Assembly (NCBI RefSeq): GCF_030272615.1
Contig: NC_081412.1
Span: 101,867,796 to 101,931,795 of the forward strand
From: Cryptomeria japonica
Taxonomy: Eukaryota > Streptophyta > Pinopsida > Cupressales > Cupressaceae
DNA: 64,000 nt
Direction: 5' to 3'
Shown one piece after another: positions 22,210-32,339 of this stretch. Each line of letters begins with the position of its first letter. Positions within the stretch are counted from its first letter, which is position 1. The notes beneath the pieces are model-generated. The model worked only from the letters and a program-made list of their open reading frames with translations. It was not told where the DNA came from and did not search any database. The position numbers and the translations under genes were made by a program.

Positions 22210-22958
22210 TGTTAGGTCCCAGAGACAACTCAGAGGGGGGTGAATCAGTTGTCTAATAAATTCAAACCAAAAACAACTTAACCAACTTAATTCTTAATAC
22301 CGGTAAATCAATTCAATATGTCGGTAGACAGTTTTAACAGTTAATTGCTATATTGGTAAGGATTAGTGCATGAAACATAAACACAAATTCATCCACAACA
22401 TATAACCAATATTTATACGTGGAAACCCACGAAGGGGAAAACCCATGGTGGGAAACCTTACCCACAATCAGATGATACTACTGCAAATAGTAAGTGTACA
22501 TAAATGGGGTCTACACATGCAGAAAGGCCAACCGCCTAGAGCTCACTGCTCAATCACAAAATGGGAGTCACATTGACTACAGTTGGATGGTTAAATCCAA
22601 TAAGAATGTACTGCACAAAATAACATTTTCATATGCTGGATTCAGTACCGGTGTAGTTCCGATTGTCTTCACAAAACCCTCCTTCAATCTTCAAATGATG
22701 TCTGCATGTATAGCTTTTCTTATTCTCGCATATACCTTCACACAATCCTTTTTTGCATTCCACCTTTTATCTTATAAATAAGATCTTACATTTATACCAT
22801 AACATAAGACCAATTTTAGTAGGTCGACTCTACAAGATATTACAATAAAAGCATTTTACAAACAATACAATATCCGATGCAATAACCGATTGAACATGTC
22901 GTCTTAATGCATTTATAACAATAATTAGTCATCTCCATAGCATCCCATGCTGATCTGG
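22210..22958 (-). repeat. 5' LTR of Cop3, truncated
   Basis: It begins TGTTAGGTCC on the plus strand and follows the 3' LTR (8980-10034) as far as CTGATCTGG, then stops. About 300 bp that should hold the LTR 5' end are missing. The break joins directly to a copia pol fragment with two to three bases of shared sequence (GAA). Confidence 0.85.
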
Positions 22959-23353
22959 AATGTGTTGGGTTACTTTTCTCAGGAAGAAATTCAAAGCTTT
23001 TGGAAAATTCAAACTGTTCAAGGCAATGGTAGAGAATGAAATCGATAAGAAAATCAAATGTTTAAGATCATATCAAGGAGGAGAATTTACATCTAAGGAG
23101 TTTAATACATTTTGTGAAGTGAATGGAATCAGAAGACAACTATCAGCACTCCAGACACCTCAAAAAAATGGTATTGTGGAAAGGAAGAATAGAACTATTC
23201 TGGATGCAGCTAGAAGCATAATATTGGAAGCAAATCTACCTCATGTGTATTGGAGAAGCAGTGAATACAACAATTTACACTTTTAACAGAGTTCACATCA
23301 AAGGTGAAACTGGTAAGACCCCTTATGAACTATGGTTTGGTAATACTCCTACT
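22959..23353 (+). pseudogene. Copia integrase fragment of the Cop2 family
   Basis: The frame runs MCWVTFLRKKF...CLRSYQGGEFTSKEF...TPQKNGIVERKNRTILDAAR, then shifts near 23262 into a piece matching [17 protein letters not shown]. It covers the second half of the integrase core. Its first 130 bases repeat the last 130 bases of Cop2 pol (about 8845-8979) with several substitutions, so it is not simply the other half of the same broken copy. It ends at 23353 at the Tat-2 LTR. Confidence 0.8.
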
Positions 23354-24574
23354 TGTGTGTGTGAAAAAGTACAATAAGTTTGTAAGCTGCAAGACACAAC
23401 ACTTCAATTAAGTCATTACATGTATGGTTAGACAGATATAATCATGAATAATAAAACCATAACAAATCGACTAATTGCCTTCTAAAAGATGCGAGTATAA
23501 GATTGCTCTTAGATTTGTATAAGCAATACCAGTGACTAGACTACACCAAGACAAAGGATTTAATCTATATGAGCATGAGATTAAGCTAAATGGATGCAAG
23601 ATTATGCTAGATGGATGAATAAATTCAAGCAATATGGATTCAAGCAATCATGAAATATGTAGAAAAAATTAAACTAAGATGAAATAATCTCAAAAAGCAA
23701 GGACAATATATTCAATGACTCCAGAGCAAAAAGTGTATAATAAAAAATCTCCAGGGTGTTTTCAATGAGAGCTTAAGGCTGAATTTATAGAAATTCACAA
23801 GAGAGATCAATAAAAGGATCAATTTAGGATTAATTGAAATAATTGAGAAATCAAATTCAGTTAACCTTGAGATAGATTCCAATTATAGTTTAATTGAAAT
23901 GCATTCAGAAAAGAAGTTTGAGTTCGCATTAGAAATATAATTCAATTAATTTCATGCACTTGAGATAAAAAAAGGTCATTCTTTGGTTTATTCAAGAAAA
24001 GAGTCTTTTCAATGCATTTTTATTGAACAGGGAAGTAGAGTAGGGGAATTCAATTTCTAACTTTCTTAGGAATTAGAAAAGAGTCTTTTATAATGCATTA
24101 ATTATTTCTTTGGTTCCAATTTTAGAGAATGATTAAATTCAATTTAATTACTTTTCTGATTTCAAGTTATCTCAATTTAGAAGAAAGAAATAATATCTCA
24201 AGTTTGATTTCTCTCTCAATTCAATTCTTTTATTTTATTTTCAATTTAACTCTTGCTTTATGATTAATTCCTCTTTTGTAATAAATTAATCCTTTTTTTA
24301 TGATTAAATGGTAAATTTATTTATTATTAAATACGCTAAGATATTTAATAAATTAAACAGGATAATTGATCAAAATGATTTTCTTGGAATGATTTAATTA
24401 ATTAAATAAATATTTAACTAATATTGAGTTATTGATTTGCCATGTAATATTTGATGATTGAAGAATTAATTAATTGTGTGCTCAAAGTTGATTTAGTTGC
24501 CTTTGGTTAGGACCTTAATGATGTTGTCGAGATTAGGGGCCCATGGTTTAGATGACCAATTTTAGGGTATTACA
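23354..24574 (-). repeat. 3' LTR of Tat-2 (minus strand)
   Basis: It starts TGTGTGTGTGAAAAAGT and ends AGGGTATTACA on the plus strand; it is the reverse complement of the Tat-1 LTRs at 25103-26245 and 48745-49874, with several indels. A purine tract follows on its right side (minus strand AGAGGGGGAAA), so on the minus strand this is a 3' LTR. Left flank CTACT. Confidence 0.85.
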
Positions 24575-25102
24575 TTTCCCCCTCTTTGAATTAATGTGCG
24601 AGAAGCGCGTTGGTTCAAAGAATATGTTGATGTCTAGGAGATACCAGTTCTGAACTTGATTTGATCATGAACCACATGAAGAGCGAGGTATTTAGCTTGA
24701 TTTGAAGCGATGAAGGTGGATAGAGTTGATTAAAGTGAAACTGATCTCGAACTTGATTGAAATATGAATGATAGAGAGCAAAGATACCGAACTTGAACTT
24801 GATTGATCAAGAAGAGGATCTTACTAATCTAGAAATTGATTGAACTAGATCAGTAAGATCTGCTTCTTGATCAATCAAGTTCAAGTTCAGTATCTTTGTT
24901 TTCTATCGTTTCTCAATTCAATCAAGTTTGGGATTGGTATCACTTTAATCAAACTTCATTCAGCTTTGTCACTTCGAATCAAGCTAAACACCTTGCTTTT
25001 CATCTAGTTCGTGATCAATCAAGTTCAGAACTGGCATCTCCTAGACATCAAACATTCTTTGAACCAACACATTGCTCGCACATTAATTCAAAGAGGGGAA
25101 AA
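24575..25102. repeat. Palindrome core: inverted 3' interiors of two Tat elements
   Basis: About 260 bases of Tat 3' interior appear in minus orientation (24575-24838) and then in plus orientation (24839-25102), each ending in a polypurine tract and an LTR. The turn is at 24833-24844 (12-nt loop AAATTGATTGAA) between CTAG at 24829-24832 and 24845-24848. The arms are still alike, for example GATCTTACTAATCTAG against CTAGATCAGTAAGATC. Confidence 0.85.
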
Positions 25103-26245
25103 TGTAATACCCTAAAATTGGTCATCTAAACCATGGGCCCCTAATCTCGACAACATCACCAAGGTCCTAACCAAAGGCAATTAAATCAATCTTGAGTACA
25201 TTATCAATTCTTTAATTATCAAATATCACATGGAAAATCAACTACTCAATATTAATTAAATATTTATTTAATTAATCAAATCATTTCCAATAATATCATT
25301 TTGATCAATTATCCCATTTTAATTTATTACATATCCTTGCATATTTAATTAATTAATAAATTTGCCATTCAATCATGCAAAAAGGATTAATTTATTACAA
25401 AAGAAGAATTAATTTATTACAAAGAGTTGAATTGAAAATAAAACAAAAAGAATTGAATTGAGAGAGAAATCAAAATTGAGATATTATTTCTTTTTCTAAA
25501 TTTAGAACTTGAAATGAAAAAAGCAATTTTAATTAAATTATTGAATTATTCTCTAAAATTGGAACTCAAAGCTTTTCAGAAAAAGAAGTTCAGTTGCATT
25601 GAAAAGACCTTTTTTTTGAATAAATTAAAGAATTATCTATTTTTATCCTATATGCATGGAATTAATTTATTATTATTTTCCAATGCAACTTGAACTTCTA
25701 ATTTGAATGCATTTCAATTAAACTATAATTGGAATCTATCTCAAGGTTAACTAAACATGATTTCTCAATTATTTCAATTAATCCTAAATTGAGCTTTTTC
25801 TGTTATGATTCTATATAAATTCAGTCTTCAGCTCTCATTCCAATTCACCCCAGAGATTTTTGAGAACATGCTTGGGGATTATTATCACACTAATTTCGCT
25901 CTGGAGTCATTGAAGATTATTGTGCTTTTTAGATTGTTTGCATCCATTTTCCTTTCATTAATGCTTGCATCCATTGTTGCTTGATTATTATTGCTTGAAT
26001 TATTCATCCATCTTGCATCCATATAGCTTAATATCATATAGATTAAATCCTTCATCTTGGTGTAGTCTAGTCACTGGTATTGCTTATAAAAATCAGAGAG
26101 CAATCTTATACTCGCATCTTTTAAAAGGCAATGGGTCGCTTTGCTATGGTTTATTACTTATCGATTATTGCTTACTAACCATGCATATAATGACTTAATT
26201 GAAGTGTTGTGCTTACAACTATAGGTTCACTTTTTCACACACACA
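25103..26245 (+). repeat. 5' LTR of Tat-1
   Basis: The repeat is 1143 bp, from TGTAATACCCTAAAATTGG to CACTTTTTCACACACACA, and matches 48745-49874 closely. A polypurine tract (AAGAGGGGAAAA, 25091-25102) precedes it. That is normally found before a 3' LTR, so this LTR is flanked on both sides by interior sequence. TATATAAATTC near 25812 may be its core promoter. Confidence 0.85.
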
Positions 26246-26249
26246 TCTC

Positions 26250-26267
26250 TGGCACCTAGTGTGGGTC
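26250..26267 (+). other. Probable primer binding site of Tat-1
   Basis: TGGCACCTAGTGTGGG begins four bases after the LTR end. TGG plus a GC-rich acceptor-like stretch is what a gypsy primer site looks like. I do not assign the tRNA. Confidence 0.55.
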
Positions 26268-27560
26268 CCGAAGACTACATTTTTTTGGCCTCCAAGACTG
26301 ACCACTTTTTTTGTTATTTTCCAAATTTCAAACTTTTCGGTTTTTTTTTCGTCCATACATCTCGTACGATAATTTTTACATGCTAAAACGACAAACTGCA
26401 GGTGTTGTACAAATTGCAAATATCCTATCGTACGAGCAGATCCTCTGTCGTACAAGCAAAAATCCTCTGTCATACGAGAAGACATCATCAACAATCTTCT
26501 TTCATACGATACTGCATCCTGTCTCGTACGAGTCAAGTGCCTGTCGTACGATTCTATATTTTCTAGTAAAAAAGGCAAATTTCATAATTTTCTGATTGAT
26601 TATTTTGACGACTAACCCTGACTATTTATCTGTCTATCTCAGAATTCTTTCACAGGGTAATCAGTTTTTGCAGAACGCTTGTCGAAGAATATGATTGTCG
26701 CACAAAGACAATATGACTACTGATTCGTTGTCTTTGCAGGTTGCCTAAGGAGAATCGACTAAACATCGTGTATTCTTTAAATTCATTTTTAGGAACCTAA
26801 CTTGCTATCTAGTTAAAGAACAAATTTGTCTTTCGTGCTTTGAGAAGATTCTGAGAGGTAGGAGAGTATGCTCTTGTCTTTTTTTAGACAATCAGAAATC
26901 CAGACCCTTGAAGCTTTTTCTTTGTTTGAGATTTGTACATCTTCAGTAGGCCTGCCCTCCCGAGGGGTTGAAAAACTTTTAAAGACGTTATGGCCAGTGT
27001 GAGGGGAACGACCTAAGTGCGAATGGCTAGATGCCAAGTACTCCAACCCACTATAAAATAAACATGATTTGAGGAAAATCAAGTCAACAGTAGTGCTCGG
27101 GAATAGTTCTCCTTCGTACCTTCGGGCATATTAAACCTTGGTTTTCAAGGTAGGGAGACCTCTTAATTGAGTTTATACCTCAAGGTGCCGAACGGATCCC
27201 TAACTAAATCCAATTTAAAATTAGAAGCCACCCAGTTCATCTCCGAAAGGGGGATAATCTTTGTTCAAGAGAGATAGTAACTCTCCCAAGATACTTGTCA
27301 TTTTGTGCCCCCATTAGTGTTTGGAGTCAGATAATACGGCGTTGAGAATCCATTGCGTGAGACTCAGCGGTCATATTCTGATTAGCTATTGGGTGTGTAC
27401 CTGAGTCTACAAGCAAAGGTTTTCTTTCGTCACCAAATTCCTTAGGGTTTGCATGTTGTGATTGGAGCCACTATACATACTACTTGTTTTCTGTGTTTTC
27501 ATCCCTGAAACAAAAAAACTGAAATACCAAAAATTAGTGAAGACCAGAAACAAGTTAGTG

Positions 27561-27679
27561 AGTCAAAACTCTGTTCGTGTCAGAAACTAGTCCATCCTAA
27601 GTCAAAACTCTATCCGTGTTAGAAACTAGTCCATTTTTAAGTCGAAAATCTGTCCGAGTCAGAAACTAGTCTATCCTGG
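27561..27679 (+). repeat. Three 40-bp tandem repeats in Tat-1 leader
   Basis: Units start at 27561, 27600 and 27640. Each reads AGTC(A/G)AAA(A)CT, then a CCGTGTCAGAAACTAGTC-like core; they differ at a few positions. Confidence 0.85.
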
Positions 27680-28235
27680 TCAAAAATCAATCCATCTCAG
27701 AATTGGTCATACTCAGTTATCATACTCAGCAATCGAAAAAACTCAAAATTTATAGGCTTTGTCCTGTGAACAGTCATACGAGTCTGATAATTCATCATCC
27801 TATATCACATCCTGTGTTGTACGAGTCTTCTAGTTTATCATCCTAGACCTAATCCTGTGTCGTACGAGTCATTTTATTCTGTTGTCTAACTCTATATCCT
27901 ATGTCATACAAAGAGAACTACTTTGAGTCTTTTGTCATCCTGCACATGCCCATTTGTCATATGGTATGAGGTAGCAACTCATACAAAACAAAACTATTGT
28001 CATCCTGTAGCTGCTAAATTGTCATCTGGTCCAGAAAATCCTGTCGTACGAGTCTCTGGTTTTGTCAGAACATAACAGTCAAACTTGCCTAGAAACAGCT
28101 TACAGCAAACATAATATTGGTTATCATTTTCCTGAGCATAAACAAATCAAGACAGTGTACCTCTTCCATTTGCATTGCACGATTTGGTCAATCACCTTTT
28201 AGCTAGTTCAATCAACTACCTATCAAATTTTAGTC

Positions 28236-28360
28236 ACTTAGATAACGTCTTATATAGGATAGATCATTCTTGAAACCAGACTAAATCTTACACTACGCTT
28301 AGAATCAACTTAGATAACATCTTAGACAGGATAGATCATTCCTGAAATCAGACTAAATCT
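28236..28360 (+). repeat. Two 53-bp direct repeats before Tat-1 gag
   Basis: 28236-28288 and 28308-28360 both start ACTTAGATAAC and end GACTAAATCT, with about eight differences and a 19-bp spacer. Confidence 0.85.
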
Positions 28361-28462
28361 CAGTTGTTTCTCCTAAACAATACTCTAAATAGAACAACAA
28401 GCTTTGAAATTGATCTTGACCTTTGCATCACAAATAACTCTAGGTCACACAAATCCATAAAG

Positions 28463-30562
28463 ATGCCTATTCAAACTAGGAGTTATCGTAAGAAACAAGC
28501 CAAAGGCAAAGAACAAACCTTCACCTATCAAGATAATCCATTCTATGTGAAGGATCCACTCACTGACATGTCATCGTCATCAGGCGGACCAATTTTTGAT
28601 GAACCGAAATCTCCCACCATACATGAGACAAAATACAATGATGGAAACAAAAATGACCGTAATATTCCAAAAAATCATAATGACTCCACATCATCAAGTG
28701 AGATTGATAAAGACGCTGAACCTCCAGAAAAAGAAATCCTTGACTGTCAGAAAGACAAAGACTTTAGAAAAATGATGAAAACTATCATGACCCGAGAGAA
28801 GGAAGACAATTTCTTAGAACTAGCAAAACAAGGTGCCAAACTTCCTATTGGATATGATGTTCAGACACTTGTTACTAAAAGGGAGGACTCACCTATACTC
28901 ATGGTACACAAACAGTTACTAGCTTTGCGGATGGAGGTCACAGAACTGAAGAATAAGGGCAAGTCCGCAAAACAATATTATCTAGAAACAATATGTCCTT
29001 TTCCATTTGACAAAAATCTACACATGCCTCCATTTTCTTCACGAGTGGAAATCCCAAAATTTGACAAATATGATGGTTCCTCATATCCTCAAGATCATGT
29101 TAGGAAATTTAGTGTTGCTTGTATAGAGTTCATGCACGATCAAACATACCTCATGCATCTCTTCCCAAGGAGTTTAGGGGGTCAAGCAATGGAATGGTTC
29201 TCAAGTCTACCCAAAGGAATAAAAACATTTGAAGAACTAATCCAACTATTTTTACAACAATACTCATACAACATTCGACATCCTGTAACTATGATCGATC
29301 TTTGTAATACTCAATAGAAAATAGAGGAACCTCTTCTTACTTTTCTCCAACGCTAGAGAAAGATGTTCTCTAGGTACCCACGACCTATTCCAGACTTTGA
29401 GAAAATGGATATATTTGTCAATAAATTGGTCCCCGAACTGAAATATAGTGTACAAATGCAAGTACACCCATCATTTAACAAAATGGTAGATAATGCCATT
29501 CAAATGCAAGATGTGCTCATAAAGAAGGGAGATATCACACCTTGGAAAGAAACACAAATAGGATCTAGCTCTAAAGAGAAAAACAAGTATTGGAAATTTG
29601 GCAAAGATAACAATAAGAATTTTGTTAACGATGGAGTAGTAGACACTATTAAAACCAACTCAAAATCCACAATATTCAATTTGGTTAGTGGTACACAAGC
29701 ACTTAAAGCTACTGAGGCTGCCGTAGAGAATTCACCAAAGAAAGCAAAGGAATGGTTCAAAGAAAAGCCTTGGCTTTCCAAACGTAAGCGTGATTTTACT
29801 CCTCTTGAAGAATCATATGATTCTGCTTTCAAAACTCTATTGGCAAACAACTTGATAACACTACCAGATAACTCTAGACCATATGATCCAGATGTCAAAC
29901 CGAGATGGTGGAGAGAAAATGAATATTGTGACTTCCATTGGAATAAGGGTCATAACATAAACAATTGCATGAAGCTAAAACATGAGATTCGGGATCTCAT
30001 AGACTCTGCTAAAGTTGTTGTTGGGAATCATCCAACCAATGTTGATCATAAAGCATTTAAAGACCTTTTTCTTGCTTACGAACAAGGTGATTCCTCAAAG
30101 ACCAAAGGAGGTGCCAAGGTAAATTATACTTATGCTAGCCAGGACAACGTTATCAACATGATTGAGCCTTCACACTCACAATATTGCAATGTGATTATAG
30201 TTCAAGATAAACCAAATGAATCACGATATACAAGAGCTCTGACTCGATCTCAAAAGAAAGTTACCCTCCAAGGAGCTAGTTCTTCCAACCCGGCTCAAGA
30301 AACATCAAAACCAATAGCCTTGCCAAACAAACAAAAAGAATCAACCTTGGACAAATTTGAAAGATTAACCTCATCATCATCCTCTGGATACAACGTAGTT
30401 GAACAGTTAAAAAGGAAAAATGCTCAAATTTCAATTTTTGAATTACTACAACTCTCATCTGCTCATAAAGAAATCCTAAAGAAAGCATTGCTCACTACCA
30501 ATGTTTCAAAAGATTTAGACATTGATCAGTTTCGGTCTATGGTGGGTCATCTGACTTCACCT
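28463..30562 (+). pseudogene. gag: Tat-type gypsy gag and start of protease region (Tat-1)
   Basis: The first sensible ATG is at 28463 (MPIQTRSYRKKQ). About 285 codons follow to a TAG at 29315-29317, with another stop near 29354, then about 400 open codons to the Cop5 insertion. Residues about 180-280 match the retrotransposon gag domain (VEIPKFDKYDGSSYP, AMEWFSSLPKGIKTFEEL), and the second piece matches its C-terminal half (DIFVNKLVPELKY). A CDFHWNKGHNINNC motif near 29926-29970 is a zinc-finger-like feature of Tat gags. The last residues (NAQISIFELLQLSSAHKEIL) belong to the region before protease. Cop5 interrupts the frame, which resumes at 38015. Confidence 0.85.
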
Positions 30563-32121
30563 TGATAACTCAATGATGAACGAATAGTACCAAACGAGTA
30601 CTGAGAGGGGGGGTGAATCAGTACAGAAAAAATACTATCCAAAACCGGTTTGACAACAAATACTCCAAATGACTGGCAGACAGTGACACTGGTTGAAACA
30701 GAGTGTAACCAGTAAGACCCAGAACAACTAAAACAATCATAAACTAGTTACTCACTTAGCTTTCCTCTTAGCTCAATACTATAGTACCATTACATCCTCA
30801 TGCATGAATAGGTAAACTATCATCAGATCTTCACAATAGTTAGTTCAATATGTTTTATAAACAGGCATAAAACACAGAACCATAATATGCTTAATAGGTA
30901 ATAACAAAGCATCACAAGATAAAAGCATCACACATGATATACATATTTTTCATGTGGAAACCCAACTGGGAAAAACCACGGTGGGGATGAATACCCACAA
31001 GCTTCTTTTTCAACTCTTTAGAAGTCCACTCTATTAGGAGCCTTGTCCGGTTAAAGACATTACAATAGGTTCTGCTAGGAACCGATCTTGTTAGGGATCA
31101 CCCGGTTAAGGGATGGCTATAATACCTGGTTAAGGGTTAAACCCGGTTAGGGTTACCTTGTTAGAGGATTTCAAGAACTCAATAGCTAAAGGATCTCTAG
31201 AGCTCTATAGCTTCCTAGAACTCAATAACTTTGAGTTACCCTATTAAAGGATTTGTATCAAGCTGGTTAAGACTACCCTGTTAAGGGATTTCACAACTAT
31301 TGAAGTGGTTAAAGATCAACAGGAATTACAATGATCTAATAACAACACTCAATGCTAATCCAGATCCGTTTTGGCTCCTCTTCACCTTCTGCACATTCAC
31401 TTGGCAGGTATCTCTTCTTTCTTTTGGTTTGGCAAGAATCATGTATCACTTCCCTTGGATACACACATATAACTTTTGCCAACAACTTTAGAAAGAAACA
31501 CAACATCGACTTTATAGGAAACAAACAGGTTGGTAGCAAAAACCCAAAACCCTAAACCTGTTAGGTTAAGCAATTCAAACGATTCAATCCTGACTGTTGA
31601 ATCATACTGCATTAAACGCAAAAATCTTGAATCGATCTCAAGACATTCTCCATCGTCCATTATCCACCAATTTCATGGTGACTGATAACCTATCATGCGT
31701 TATCACCGTTTAACAAACTTAGCACATTCCCAACGTAGATAGGGATAGTCTTCTTCATGCAAGATCCTTCACGCATACAGGGCTTACATGGCAACATGAT
31801 CTGTTCTTCGTTATACTGCTAACTTGTCACATAAAGATCACCAATTGAGTCACATAGGCTTGAGGTACTCTAATTGGAAATCCTAAAGTGGAAACTACCT
31901 ACCAACCGGTAGTCATACAATGCTTCCATGTATCGGTTCCCATAACTACATGCCGGTTCACCTTATATACCGCTTCACTTTGGCATTTATACTAGTTCAC
32001 ATATATGCCGGTTCTCTCTTCCCACATATCACATATGCCGGTTCACTTCATATCACATATTGACATCAATGAGAACATATAATATCATTATGTCCTTATA
32101 CCAGTTCACATAATGCCAACA
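30563..32121 (-). repeat. 3' LTR of Cop5
   Basis: 1559 bp, from TGATAACTCAATG to ATAATGCCAACA, pairing with 36444-38009. It carries the reverse complement of the TTCACCCCCCTCTCAG box near 30602-30620 and a cluster of GGTTAAGGG and GTTAGGG variants at 31090-31290. Confidence 0.92.
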
Positions 32122-32339
32122 ATCTCCCCCTTTGGCATTGATGGCAATATACAAAGATATCTCTCTGCTTCACATCTTCTCCCCCATTTTCTGCAGATAT
32201 CTTTTCTGCTTCACTCCTTCTCCCCCTTTGACAATAATGCCAAAGGGGAGGCACAAGCATCCCTATTCCATTATGCTGCTCCCCCTGAGGAGTAGCATCC
32301 TTCAACACATCAATCAACAATAATTTGATTATGCAATAC
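32122..32339 (-). other. Polypurine tract and 3' untranslated region of Cop5
   Basis: The minus strand reads AAAGGGGGAGAT against the LTR (32122-32133). Further purine tracts occur upstream near 32178 and 32219-32230, and CTCCTCAGGGGGAGCAG near 32278-32294. No gene. Confidence 0.75.

Larger units (their letters stand above)
26268..28462 (+). other. Long 5' leader of Tat-1 with palindromic and tandem repeats
   Basis: A 2.2 kb non-coding leader, as is common in Tat/Ogre elements. I see no convincing extra ORF before gag. It contains the palindrome TCGTACGA at 26362, 26428, 26524, 26544, 27860 and 28044 plus several one-base variants, and two sets of tandem repeats listed separately. Confidence 0.7.

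Noticed and set aside
27561-27679. Regular repeats as a possible CRISPR array
   Set aside because: Units are directly adjacent without unique spacers, and the context is a plant retrotransposon leader.
31090-31290. TTAGGG-like motifs suggesting interstitial telomere repeats
   Set aside because: The plant telomere repeat is TTTAGGG in perfect tandem; here the motifs are irregular, spaced, and confined to the LTRs of one element.
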